A stretch of DNA of 7,222 bases from Bacteroidetes bacterium UBA6161 (GCA_002422315.1 DIUJ01000064.1:1-7222), one strand, 5' to 3'; numbered from the stretch's first letter, positions 1 through 5,871 are shown. The notes: generated by a model not told the origin, from the sequence alone. Numbers and translations are program-made.

Positions 1-6
1 AAACGA

Positions 7-76
7 AGAATGTAGAATTTAGAACGAAGAATTTTTAAGTTTGGGGTTTCATTCCTCGTTCTTCGTTCTACATTCT
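7..76. repeat. Imperfect 26-bp inverted repeat upstream of the four-helix-bundle gene
   Basis: Arms at 7-32 and 51-76 pair at 22 of 26 positions around an 18-nt loop (33-50). The arms are built of AGAATGTAGAA and ACGAAGAAT words. The right arm ends 15 nt before the ATG at 92, so the RNA hairpin would lie in the leader of the gene. Repeats of this word type are common between genes in Bacteroidota, often beside four-helix-bundle genes (recollection, not checked here). It could be a transcript structure or a repeat family; function unknown. Confidence 0.75.
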
Positions 77-91
77 AAATTAAATCCTCAA

Positions 92-442
92 ATGAAGAAC
101 GATTTAAAACATAGAACACTATTATTCGCAAATTCAATTATAGACATGGTTGAATTATTACCAAATATAACATCAGCTAAAGTAATTATTAATCAAATTG
201 TAAGAAGCGCTACTTCCGTTGGTGCAAATTACAGAGCTGTGAACAGAGCCAGAAGCGATAAAGAGTTTATTTCAAAACTTAATATAGTTTTAGAAGAAAG
301 CGATGAAACACTTTATTGGTTAGAATTAATATATTTGAGAAACTGGCTCCCATCAGAAACCCTTCTCCCTCTAATTTCCGAAGCCAACGAACTAACAGCA
401 ATCTTTGTGAGTAGTTTGAAAACGGTAAAAGTAAGAATGTGA
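92..442 (+). CDS. Four-helix-bundle protein (S23 / 23S rRNA intervening-sequence-type family)
   Basis: A 116-residue soluble, mostly helical protein. It carries the family signature: an N-terminal helix with LLFANSIIDMV (10-20), then RSATSVGANYRAVNRARS (38-55), then EFISKLNIVLEESDETLYWLELI (58-80), and a last helix near 95-111. Length fits the usual 110-130 residues of TIGR02436-type proteins, so it looks intact. The ORF stays open upstream to a TTG at 41, but those codons lie inside the hairpin repeat, so ATG 92 is preferred. The name refers to ORFs found inside 23S rRNA of some bacteria; there is no rRNA sequence around this copy. Relatives form homopentamers and some (Avd type) bind nucleic acid and help diversity-generating retroelements, but no reverse transcriptase or template repeat is visible here. 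The role of stand-alone copies is not known. A repeat shared with the 3' side of the next gene starts 17 nt after the stop codon. Confidence 0.9.
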   Translation: MKNDLKHRTLLFANSIIDMVELLPNITSAKVIINQIVRSATSVGANYRAVNRARSDKEFISKLNIVLEESDETLYWLELIYLRNWLPSETLLPLISEANELTAIFVSSLKTVKVRM

Positions 443-458
443 TAAATGAAAATTTATG

Positions 459-536
459 ATTGTAGATTGTTTTAAATCTGACTTCTGCAATCTAATATCT
501 TAAATTACTGCAAAACTGACTTCTGTAATCGTAAAT
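459..536. repeat. 78-bp direct repeat, copy A (left of the ATPase gene)
   Basis: Identical to 1980-2057 at 73 of 78 positions with no gaps (mismatches at 470, 498, 510, 515 and 518). It holds a perfect 7-bp inverted repeat, TAGATTG (463-469) with CAATCTA (488-494), around an 18-nt loop. Inside the copy a 38-bp period can be seen, with GACTTCTG-containing units starting at 474 and 512. The two copies bracket the AAA/DUF4143 gene. Confidence 0.85.
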
Positions 537-544
537 ACAACTCA

Positions 545-643
545 TTACCTTGTTATTCTAAATTTATACTTTAATATTTACCTTGTTATTTTAAATTATC
601 GATTTAATATTTGCCTTGTTATTTTAAATTTATGTTTTATATT
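545..643 (+). repeat. Three tandem 33-bp units before the ATPase gene
   Basis: Units lie at 545-577, 578-610 and 611-643, each opening with TTACCTTGTTATT or TTGCCTTGTTATT and ending in an AT-rich stretch like TTTAATAT. The register is exact: the CCTTGTTATT word starts at 548, 581 and 614. Each unit supplies a TTG that could act as a -33 element for a -7-like box at the end of the unit. Matches to TAnnTTTG improve toward the gene: AATATTTA at 573, AATATTTG at 606, TATATTTG at 638. A 33-bp step is about three DNA turns, so all units would present on the same face of the helix. Confidence 0.85.
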
Positions 644-645
644 TG
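616..645 (+). promoter_or_regulatory. Bacteroidota-type promoter for the AAA/DUF4143 gene
   Basis: TATATTTG at 638-645 matches the Bacteroidota -7 consensus TAnnTTTG exactly, and TTG at 616-618 sits 19 nt upstream, inside the known -33 spacing. Transcription would start near 650, leaving a leader of roughly 15 nt before ATG 665. There is no clear Shine-Dalgarno sequence, which is normal for this phylum. The promoter is formed by the third unit of the 33-bp tandem repeat. Confidence 0.65.
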
Positions 646-664
646 TACTTAACAAAGAACAATT

Positions 665-1951
665 ATGAAACGATATGCCAGTGAATATTTAGCAAATTGG
701 GCTACAAAACCCAATAGAAAACCATTGATAATTAATGGTGCTAGGCAAATTGGCAAAAGCTGGGCGGTGAAAGAATTAGGGAAGACCGTTTTTAAAGAAA
801 ATTTTTTAGAACTTAATTTTGAGAAAAAGCCTCAACTTAGTCAAATATTTGAAACAGATTTAGATATTAAACGCATTATCAAAGATATAGAGATAGTTGA
901 AAATACAAGTATTTCGGAATCCACATTGTTGTTTTTTGATGAAATTCAAAATTGTCCTAAAGCCATCATGGCTTTGAGATATTTTTATGAAGAAATGCCC
1001 AATATTTCTATTATTTCTGCTGGTTCATTGCTGGAGTTTCAACTAAAAGACATTCCTTTTCCGGTAGGTAGAGTAGAATTATACAATATGTTTCCAATGT
1101 CGTTTAGTGAATTTTTACTGGCTACTTCCAACGAAAAATTAATTCCATTTTTAAAAAATAAAGAAAATAATGTTTCGAAAATCATAGAAGACAAGATTTA
1201 TGCTGAACTGTTAAACTATTATTGGGTAGGTGGAATGCCTGAGTGTGTTAAAAATTTTGCAGAAAACAAGGATTATAAAACAGTTAGAAAAATACAAGAA
1301 GATTTAATCTATGCTTATCAGCAAGATTTTGCAAAATATTCGCCTTTAGTGAGCAAAGACTGTTTAATTGATGTACTCAATTATATTTCACAAAATATTG
1401 GAGGGCAAATTATTTATTCAAAACTAAGCGAACGCTTTACTATGCCTACCAATAAAAAAGCGGTTGAATTATTAATTACCGCCAAACTTTTGACCAAAAT
1501 AGAGAATGTATCTGTTAATGCTTTGCCTTTTAGCAGCAATGGGAAACAATTTAAATTGTTGTTTTTAGATATTGGACTATTGCTTTGTCTTAGTAGAACT
1601 CCATTCGAAAACTTATTTTATGCTAAAAATATAAACACCAACTTTTCAGGTGCGTGGGCAGAGCAATTTGTTGGTCAGCAACTATTGACCCAGGGTTTTG
1701 TGCCTTTAAATTATTGGGCAAGAAACAAAACCAATAGCAGTGCCGAAGTAGATTTTGTGATTGAAAACAATGGAGAAATAATTCCTTTAGAAGTTAAATC
1801 TGGAGCATCTGGAAAATTGCGCAGTTTGCACTTGCTTTTGTCAGAAAACAGAGAGGTGAAAAAAGCAGTCATTTTTTCAAAAAGCCAAACAGGCGTTGAA
1901 GGCAAGTTGCATTTTTTACCAATTTATTTAGCTGGTTATCAACTAGAGTGA
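665..1951 (+). CDS. AAA-family ATPase with C-terminal DUF4143 domain
   Basis: A full-length 428-residue protein of the AAA_14 + DUF4143 family, common in Bacteroidota and usually annotated only as an ATP-binding protein. Visible motifs: Walker A GARQIGKS (25-32, Lys31), Walker B LLFFDEIQ (88-95, Asp92/Glu93), a sensor-like ISAGSLLE (117-124), and the family GGMP turn (189-192). The C-terminal part has a PD-(D/E)XK-like pattern: Glu334 in WAEQF, then EVDF (361-364, Asp363), then the ExK of PLEVKSG (Glu376, Lys378). This fits a restriction-endonuclease-like fold, so binding or cutting of nucleic acid is possible, but activity is not shown for most members. No signal peptide or membrane segment, so it should be cytoplasmic. 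It is preceded by its own promoter on a triplicated 33-bp repeat and is bracketed by a 78-bp direct repeat. Its physiological role is unknown; defence or mobile-element links are guesses. Confidence 0.93.
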   Translation: MKRYASEYLANWATKPNRKPLIINGARQIGKSWAVKELGKTVFKENFLELNFEKKPQLSQIFETDLDIKRIIKDIEIVENTSISESTLLFFDEIQNCPKAIMALRYFYEEMPNISIISAGSLLEFQLKDIPFPVGRVELYNMFPMSFSEFLLATSNEKLIPFLKNKENNVSKIIEDKIYAELLNYYWVGGMPECVKNFAENKDYKTVRKIQEDLIYAYQQDFAKYSPLVSKDCLIDVLNYISQNIGGQIIYSKLSERFTMPTNKKAVELLITAKLLTKIENVSVNALPFSSNGKQFKLLFLDIGLLLCLSRTPFENLFYAKNINTNFSGAWAEQFVGQQLLTQGFVPLNYWARNKTNSSAEVDFVIENNGEIIPLEVKSGASGKLRSLHLLLSENREVKKAVIFSKSQTGVEGKLHFLPIYLAGYQLE

Positions 1952-1979
1952 AGAATCCATTTAAGATTGTAGATATTAG

Positions 1980-2057
1980 ATTGTAGATTGATTTAAATCT
2001 GACTTCTGCAATCTAATACCTTAAATTACTTCAAATCTAACTTCTGTAATCGTAAAT
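1980..2057. repeat. 78-bp direct repeat, copy B (right of the ATPase gene)
   Basis: The partner of 459-536, same orientation, 73 of 78 identical. It keeps the TAGATTG (1984-1990) and CAATCTA (2009-2015) inverted repeat, which in RNA form would be a small hairpin 33 nt after the ATPase stop codon and could slow or end transcription, though no T-run follows directly. Confidence 0.85.
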
Positions 2058-2105
2058 CTTAAATGATTTCAAATCTAACTTCTGCGTTCTAAAATCTTAA
2101 AGCTA
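1995..2105. repeat. 38-bp tandem units in the ATPase / DUF4328 intergenic space
   Basis: AAATCTGACTTCTG at 1995 and AAATCTAACTTCTG at 2033 and 2071 recur with an exact 38-bp step, each followed by a CTTAAA word 22-26 nt later. Copy B of the 78-bp repeat covers the first two units; the third is extra on this side. The remainder of the 1952-2212 gap is AT-rich with scattered ATTCTAAAT words and shows no gene. Confidence 0.75.
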
Positions 2106-2194
2106 GAATATAATTCTAAATGATGAAAGTTATTCTAAATTTACGAAAAATTAAGAATTTATCCATTCTGAAACAACGTTTTGAATCAAAATAC

Positions 2195-2214
2195 AAAAGA
2201 GATCCAACTCTTCT
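2195..2214 (-). terminator. Weak hairpin at the end of the DUF4328 gene
   Basis: On the minus strand AGAAGAG (2214-2208) can pair with CTCTTTT (2201-2195) around a 6-nt loop, with one G-T pair, followed by TGTATTTTG. It overlaps the stop codon. The stem is AT-rich and the T-run is interrupted, so this is only a weak candidate for an intrinsic terminator. Confidence 0.25.
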
Positions 2215-2887
2215 AGTTTATTGATTGTTCAACATCGTTTATTTCCCTAAGCAAAGGTTCCACTTCAGAGTAATCTTTAATCACTTTAACGGCCAACAAA
2301 GCCAGTGGAATCCCGATAATGTTGCTAATCATACTTGCCTTAGTACTTATGATAAATTCATCAATTGTATCGGCATTCAGCGAAAGACGAAAAATAAATT
2401 GACCCAAAACATTATTGATTATCCAAAGTGTCCACCAGAAGCCTAAATATTTTGTTGAAAAATCTTGATTAAAGCTAATCTCGTTTTTAGTCAATATATT
2501 TTTGGTCTCTATGTATAATTCCTTCATAATATTAAATGGTCTGTATAAATTTAAAATTGGGAAAAACCAACTTTTTGCAGCTGAATCTTCTGTAAACGAC
2601 AAGTTCTTAACTTTTATATGTAAATTAAAATAGGCTCGTCTAAACCATTTAATAAATGTGACAACAGAAACTATGTAAACGACAAAATTTACACCATTAA
2701 TGATACGTTCTCTTAAATCGTTTGCATCTGCTCTTGCTAATGAAATTTCGATGCCATCTTTAGCATTTTGTAAAAGTTCATATTGTAAATACCCAGAAAT
2801 GAAGGACAATATTTCAAATCCCAACATCATCCATATTAAAATCATTGCATATTTTGCTCTTTGCTCATTCGGTTTTAATTCTTGCAT
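2213..2887 (-). CDS. DUF4328 domain-containing membrane protein
   Basis: A 224-residue integral membrane protein from ATG 2887. The family signature is clear: FIKWFRRAYFNL (78-89) followed by KSWFFPILNLYRPFNIMKELY (starts 105). Four hydrophobic segments are seen near 12-34, 62-80, 147-168 and 183-203, so both ends are probably on the same side. The start MQELKPNEQRAKYA resembles the usual N terminus of the family. The frame stays open to a TTG at 2932, directly after a stop codon, but ATG 2887 is better placed relative to a candidate promoter and removes a basic, unlikely N-terminal extension. The function of DUF4328 is unknown; its role here cannot be inferred from neighbours, which are orphan lipoproteins. 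It is the last gene of the minus-strand block and converges on the ATPase gene. Confidence 0.88.
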   Translation of the reverse strand: MQELKPNEQRAKYAMILIWMMLGFEILSFISGYLQYELLQNAKDGIEISLARADANDLRERIINGVNFVVYIVSVVTFIKWFRRAYFNLHIKVKNLSFTEDSAAKSWFFPILNLYRPFNIMKELYIETKNILTKNEISFNQDFSTKYLGFWWTLWIINNVLGQFIFRLSLNADTIDEFIISTKASMISNIIGIPLALLAVKVIKDYSEVEPLLREINDVEQSIN

Positions 2888-2916
2888 TTGGTTAACTGTT
2901 TTTTTGGTAGTTCTTT

Positions 2917-2948
2917 TAAACGTATTCTGCAATTATACATAAAAACAA
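2917..2948 (-). promoter_or_regulatory. Candidate promoter for the DUF4328 gene
   Basis: On the minus strand TACGTTTA (2924-2917) matches 7 of the 8 positions of TAnnTTTG counting the two free ones, and TTG (2948-2946) lies 21 nt upstream. Transcription would start near 2911, downstream of the TTG codon at 2932, which supports ATG 2887 as the start. Confidence 0.35.
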
Positions 2949-3031
2949 TATTCATCTTGTTCATTGGGTTTCCCTGCGGGTGTTTATTTACTGATTTATA
3001 ATATAAAACTCAACATGCATAAAACCCAAAG

Positions 3032-3673
3032 TTAGCTCCCGTCTTTTAGTTTAACAGTATAAAGGTTTTTTAAAGATGTATCGAAGAAATCTTTTGTTAT
3101 CGCATCATAATTTTTAGTCAGTAATTTATATTCAAATTCCAGAATAGTTCCACTTATTGTAGTAAAAGCAATAAGCTTTCTTTCTCGAATACCTCCTTTC
3201 TTGAAATTTGCTACTCTAAAAACATAATAATTTCTGTCATCTATTTTAATTAATGTATCGGAAAGGATATTGGCTCTAGTAACATCACTAAGCATTGATT
3301 TCATTAAAAAATTTACGTTTTGGAAAATTAAAGAATCATCGAATGATAATATAGAGTCAGCTCTTGAGTGATATATCGAAAGTTGATTAACAGTATCTTC
3401 GGGCTCCCCACTCCATGCAAATCCAGACTCTTTAAATATCCGATTTGATTTGGACTGAAATCTATAATCCCCATGTTCACACGGTTTTCCGCAATCACTC
3501 CGCTGTATCCAACTAAAAAAAGTATCCGTCTGATCTGGAAAATCCATTGATACAGTTCCTAAACCGTCTATCAATGTAAATGTAAACTTACTATTATTGG
3601 TAGGAAGTTGTTCGTTTTCCTTGTTTTTGCATGACAAAATAAATAGAAGTGATATAAGAAAAAATGCTTTCAT
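3032..3673 (-). CDS. Orphan lipoprotein, CGKPC-containing
   Basis: A 213-residue protein that I do not recognise. It opens with a short lipoprotein signal, MKAFFLISLLFILSC, with the lipidated Cys at 15, followed by KNKENEQ; Bacteroidota lipoproteins of this type end up in the inner or outer membrane facing the periplasm. The mature part holds a CGKPC pair (61 and 65) that could form a disulphide, and a second half of alternating strands and helices (about 115-210) ending in FFDTSLKNLYTVKL. That ending recalls small alpha/beta lipoproteins of the PsbP/Mog1 shape, but this is only an impression. ATG 3673 is the only sensible start because it gives the signal peptide. A 29-bp element shared with two other genes lies 48 nt upstream. 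Intact; no frameshift seen. Confidence 0.8.
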   Translation of the reverse strand: MKAFFLISLLFILSCKNKENEQLPTNNSKFTFTLIDGLGTVSMDFPDQTDTFFSWIQRSDCGKPCEHGDYRFQSKSNRIFKESGFAWSGEPEDTVNQLSIYHSRADSILSFDDSLIFQNVNFLMKSMLSDVTRANILSDTLIKIDDRNYYVFRVANFKKGGIRERKLIAFTTISGTILEFEYKLLTKNYDAITKDFFDTSLKNLYTVKLKDGS

Positions 3674-3721
3674 AAGTATGTATTTATTTTAGTGGCCTAA
3701 ATTAGATTAGCTTATACATCT

Positions 3722-3750
3722 CCTCCGTATTGGTTTCAAAAATAGAAAAA
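3722..3750 (-). repeat. 29-bp intergenic element, copy 1 (upstream of lipoprotein 3673-3032)
   Basis: Identical to 4698-4726 over at least 29 bases and 25 of 29 to 5962-5990. Read on the minus strand it contains TATTTTTG (3746-3739), an exact TAnnTTTG -7 box, and a TGGTTT...AAACCA inverted repeat around that box. No TTG stands at the proper -33 distance, so promoter activity is uncertain. The start codon is 48 nt further on. Confidence 0.75.
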
Positions 3751-3889
3751 ACCATTAAACATTTTTCATTTAAACAACATTCTTTCGAGTAAAGTTTACC
3801 TAACCAAAAGAATACCACTCTTACTAGGCCTGTATAGCAATGGTTTTTTGAAAGGACTACTGCTTTTTACGGTTTTAAAGGGATTGTAC

Positions 3890-3907
3890 AACAGTTACAG
3901 CTGTTAT
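3890..3907 (-). repeat. AACAG-N6-CTGTT hairpin after the 4641-3916 stop codon
   Basis: AACAG (3890-3894) and CTGTT (3901-3905) form a 5-bp stem with a 6-nt loop, and CTGTTAT ends 8 nt from the stop codon. The same arrangement occurs at 6153-6170 after the gene ending at 6181. Both are next to a TTGTRCAAYAG word (3884-3894 here), showing that the two gene ends share an ancestral element. Confidence 0.65.
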
Positions 3908-3917
3908 AAGCCATATT
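3903..3917. repeat. 15-bp inverted repeat bracketing the lipoprotein ORF, 3' end copy
   Basis: GTTATAAGCCATATT at 3903-3917 is the perfect reverse complement of 4644-4658. It overlaps two bases of the stop codon (3918-3916) of the minus-strand gene between the two copies. Confidence 0.85.
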
Positions 3918-4641
3918 ATTTCCAGTCTGTAAGTAATAGTCGCCACTCATTATTAATTGTTTTGTCTAGGAAATAAATGAAATTATCTCGGTCCGTTCTA
4001 AAACGAGAGTCGTCTAAGCTTTTGTCATTTAGAATTAATTGTTTAATCTGTTTAGCATGGTCTGAAGTTATTTCATTAAAGATATGTTCTTCAAAAATCG
4101 GCACCAATTTCTCGTCTCTAAAACCAATTTCTCTATATATTAATTTGTCTAAAACTTCGCATTTATCTCGCAGAATACTGAAAAATGTGGTGTTAAATCG
4201 AAAATCTCCTAACCAATTCTGTATCCATTTATCTTGAAAACTAACTGGCAAACAATTGTAAAAAAACAAATAGTTGAGGCTACCACCAAAATATTTTTCA
4301 CCGTCATTGTCGTATGTTGCTTTTATAACATTCATTGCCAGATGAAAGTCTGAAGTGTCTAGAGTTTTTGAGTTACCAATAAAAGTAGGAAGGTTAGTTT
4401 TTGTTTTATCATTAAATTTCACTTCTGCCAACTTAATCAAGTCTTGTTTAATTACAGGATTTGAAAACTTCAAAGGCTCATATTTTCCCATAAATGTGTC
4501 AACCTTAGATTTGTCAAAGACCAAAAAAGTAAACTGGTCTTGATTGTTGTCGTAAAATTCTATTTTATTTGTGTTCATAACTGATTGCCTGCAAGATAGC
4601 GTTGTAGTTGCAATGAGGATTATATATAGTAAAGGTCTCAT
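3916..4641 (-). CDS. Orphan lipoprotein bracketed by a 15-bp inverted repeat
   Basis: A 241-residue protein with no family that I recognise. MRPLLYIILIATTTLSC is a lipoprotein signal with the lipidated Cys at 17 and no Asp directly after it, so it should be anchored in the cell envelope facing the periplasm. The mature part is charged and mixed in structure, with aromatic-rich stretches such as YLFFYNCLPVSFQDKWIQNWLGDF (124-147) and two further Cys (130 and 160). It ends in NEWRLLLTDWK. The start ATG 4641 is fixed by the signal peptide. The ORF fills the space between two 15-bp inverted copies: only 2 bases separate ATG from one copy, and the other overlaps the stop codon. Such tight packing is typical of gene cassettes. 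Intact and probably functional; the role is unknown. Confidence 0.8.
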   Translation of the reverse strand: MRPLLYIILIATTTLSCRQSVMNTNKIEFYDNNQDQFTFLVFDKSKVDTFMGKYEPLKFSNPVIKQDLIKLAEVKFNDKTKTNLPTFIGNSKTLDTSDFHLAMNVIKATYDNDGEKYFGGSLNYLFFYNCLPVSFQDKWIQNWLGDFRFNTTFFSILRDKCEVLDKLIYREIGFRDEKLVPIFEEHIFNEITSDHAKQIKQLILNDKSLDDSRFRTDRDNFIYFLDKTINNEWRLLLTDWK

Positions 4642-4643
4642 TC

Positions 4644-4658
4644 AATATGGCTTATAAC
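4644..4658. repeat. 15-bp inverted repeat bracketing the lipoprotein ORF, 5' end copy
   Basis: AATATGGCTTATAAC at 4644-4658 is the exact reverse complement of 3903-3917, 726 bp away. On the minus strand it reads GTTATAAGCCATATT, two bases before the ATG. The GTTATAAGCC end resembles the simple-site cores (GTTRRRY-like, relaxed) at integron cassette junctions, but is not a strict match. Confidence 0.85.
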
Positions 4659-4697
4659 GTCAGTTTCCCTCATTTGGCGGGATTACATGTCTAAAAA

Positions 4698-4726
4698 CCT
4701 CCGTATTGGTTTCAAAAATAGAAAAA
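4698..4726 (-). repeat. 29-bp intergenic element, copy 2 (upstream of lipoprotein 4641-3916)
   Basis: Identical to 3722-3750. The -7-like TATTTTTG lies at 4722-4715 on the minus strand, and the ATG is 56 nt beyond the element. Between element and gene there is a CCCGCC...GAGGGAAACTGAC stretch (about 4684-4660) leading into the 15-bp inverted repeat. The rest of the 4642-4878 gap shows no gene. Confidence 0.75.
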
Positions 4727-4878
4727 AATACCTTTTATGATTTCATTAAAGAGACTTTTTTAATAAATTTATCAGTACAAAAAATACCAATACTAAATGG
4801 GTTCTGCAATTGTTGGCCAAGTTAGGTGCAGTTAATTTATGGGCAATTTTTCATATTAAGAATGTATATTTGATCGCT

Positions 4879-5835
4879 CTATGATCTCTTTTTGTAAGTA
4901 GTTGTTTTTTTGTCTCCTTTTTTTTCAATTATTCCTTTTTCTACAGCATTCTTTAAATCACGGCTTGCAGTAGCAGATGAGATATCTTTAAAATAGGACA
5001 TATAACTTTTCCGAGTAAATTCATTATTGTTATTTTCTAAGAATAAATTTATTCTGTCTTTATCATTTAGCTTTTTAATCGAATTTTCAAGAAGTTCGCT
5101 TAAAGAAAAATCTATTACCTTTAACATATATTCAATGAATCTTGTAGACTTCCCTTCTTTATCAGAAATGGATAAGGCATGGTAATATTCATTTTGATTT
5201 TTTGAAATTATGGTTTCAAAAGGAAGGAATTCAAACAAGGGATATTCTTGCATTAAAATTAATGTCTGCCATAATCTTCCCATTCTTCCATTCCCATCTA
5301 AAAATGGATGGATAAATTCCATTTCGTAATGAAAAACGCAACTTTTGATCAAAGTCAATTCTTTGTTATTCTTTAAGTAATCAAATAAGTCATTCATCAA
5401 AAATGGGACATTTTCGAAAGGAGGGGCAATATGTTCAATTTTTGAACCTTTTACAATCCCAACTCCTTGTTTTCTATACCTTCCAGGATTTTCTATTAAC
5501 TTATTTAACAGTAATTTATGTGCTTTTAAAAAGTCTTTTTCATTTTCCGGCTTTAGATTATTTATATTACTATATACCTCTGAAGCATTTAGGACTTCAA
5601 GAATATCTTTTTCTGGACCAACAACTCTTTTGTTTCCTAAAATCGCAGTGATTTGTTCTTCTGTCAATGTATTTCCCTCTATATTTAAGGTAGAATATAT
5701 TGTTTTGATTTGGTTCTGTTTTCTTAAAGTTGGATTGGATTTAAGTAAATATTTTGCATTTACTTCCCCTATTTTTTCTGAAATAGAAGATATTAGTTTT
5801 AAAATTCCATTTGTTATGTCGTAGGGAGGTTTCAT
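4879..5835 (-). CDS. Fic-family protein AMP-transferase with N-terminal inhibitory motif and C-terminal winged helix
   Basis: A 318-residue Fic enzyme, expected to move AMP from ATP onto a hydroxyl side chain of a target protein in the cytoplasm. The active-site loop is intact: HPFLDGNGRMGR (176-187), with His176 as base, Asp180 for Mg and Gly-Asn-Gly-Arg for phosphate binding. TLNIEG (49-54) matches the (S/T)xxxE(G/N) inhibitory helix; its place before the Fic core makes this a class II Fic, where Glu53 would block productive ATP binding. IEHIAPPFENVP (133-144) is the usual flap region. Residues about 262-318 look like a winged helix-turn-helix (SSATASRDLKNAVEKGIIEKKG), a common tail of this class, so DNA binding is plausible. 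Two tandem palindromes between a -7 box and ATG 5835 would suit autoregulation. There is no separate antitoxin next to it. The target protein is unknown. Confidence 0.93.
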   Translation of the reverse strand: MKPPYDITNGILKLISSISEKIGEVNAKYLLKSNPTLRKQNQIKTIYSTLNIEGNTLTEEQITAILGNKRVVGPEKDILEVLNASEVYSNINNLKPENEKDFLKAHKLLLNKLIENPGRYRKQGVGIVKGSKIEHIAPPFENVPFLMNDLFDYLKNNKELTLIKSCVFHYEMEFIHPFLDGNGRMGRLWQTLILMQEYPLFEFLPFETIISKNQNEYYHALSISDKEGKSTRFIEYMLKVIDFSLSELLENSIKKLNDKDRINLFLENNNNEFTRKSYMSYFKDISSATASRDLKNAVEKGIIEKKGDKKTTTYKKRS

Positions 5836-5839
5836 TAAT

Positions 5840-5863
5840 TGATACTATCATTTGATACTATCA
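5840..5863. promoter_or_regulatory. Tandem palindromic operator before the Fic gene
   Basis: TGATACTATCA occurs at 5840-5850 and again at 5853-5863. Each 11-bp copy is a palindrome (TGATA-N-TATCA), and their centres are 13 bp apart. The pair sits just downstream of the -7 box at 5864-5871 and ends 4 nt from the start codon, so a bound protein would cover the transcription start. The winged-helix tail of the Fic protein itself is the most likely ligand (inference). Confidence 0.7.
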
Positions 5864-5871
5864 CAAAAGTA
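5864..5871 (-). promoter_or_regulatory. -7 promoter box for the Fic gene
   Basis: TACTTTTG on the minus strand is an exact TAnnTTTG match. Transcription would start inside the first TGATAGTATCA copy. No clear TTG -33 element is found 19-23 nt upstream, so the promoter may be weak or helped by an activator. Confidence 0.5.

Noticed and set aside
41..91. TTG-initiated N-terminal extension of the four-helix-bundle protein
   Set aside because: It would translate the arm of the inverted repeat, and family members begin near the ATG at 92.
92..442. 23S rRNA intervening sequence or a diversity-generating retroelement
   Set aside because: No rRNA sequence flanks the gene, and there is no reverse transcriptase or template/variable repeat pair in the window.
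545..643. CRISPR array
   Set aside because: The three 33-bp units are contiguous without spacers and no cas gene is near.
459..2057. Insertion sequence with the ATPase as transposition helper
   Set aside because: The flanking repeats are direct rather than inverted at the ends, no transposase is present, and the DUF4143 family is not an IstB-type helper.
2888..2932. TTG-initiated extension of the DUF4328 protein
   Set aside because: The likely transcription start lies downstream of this TTG, and the family N terminus fits ATG 2887.
3674..4878. Canonical integron attC sites in the spacers
   Set aside because: No strict RYYYAAC...GTTRRRY pair with complementary L boxes at 60-140 nt was found. 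ACCTAAC near 4823 and GTTAGGT (minus strand, near 3803) match the cores but lie in different gaps. Only the cassette-like layout is claimed.
1711..5824. Several short open frames opposite or inside the genes (for example 1711-1905, 2225-2446, 2700-2942, 3977-4237, 4355-4543, 5403-5651, 5630-5824)
   Set aside because: Each lies almost wholly opposite a gene with a recognisable family or signal peptide, and none shows a family signature of its own.
4879..5863. Two-gene toxin-antitoxin module around Fic
   Set aside because: No small antitoxin ORF lies before or after it; the inhibitory motif is within the Fic protein itself.
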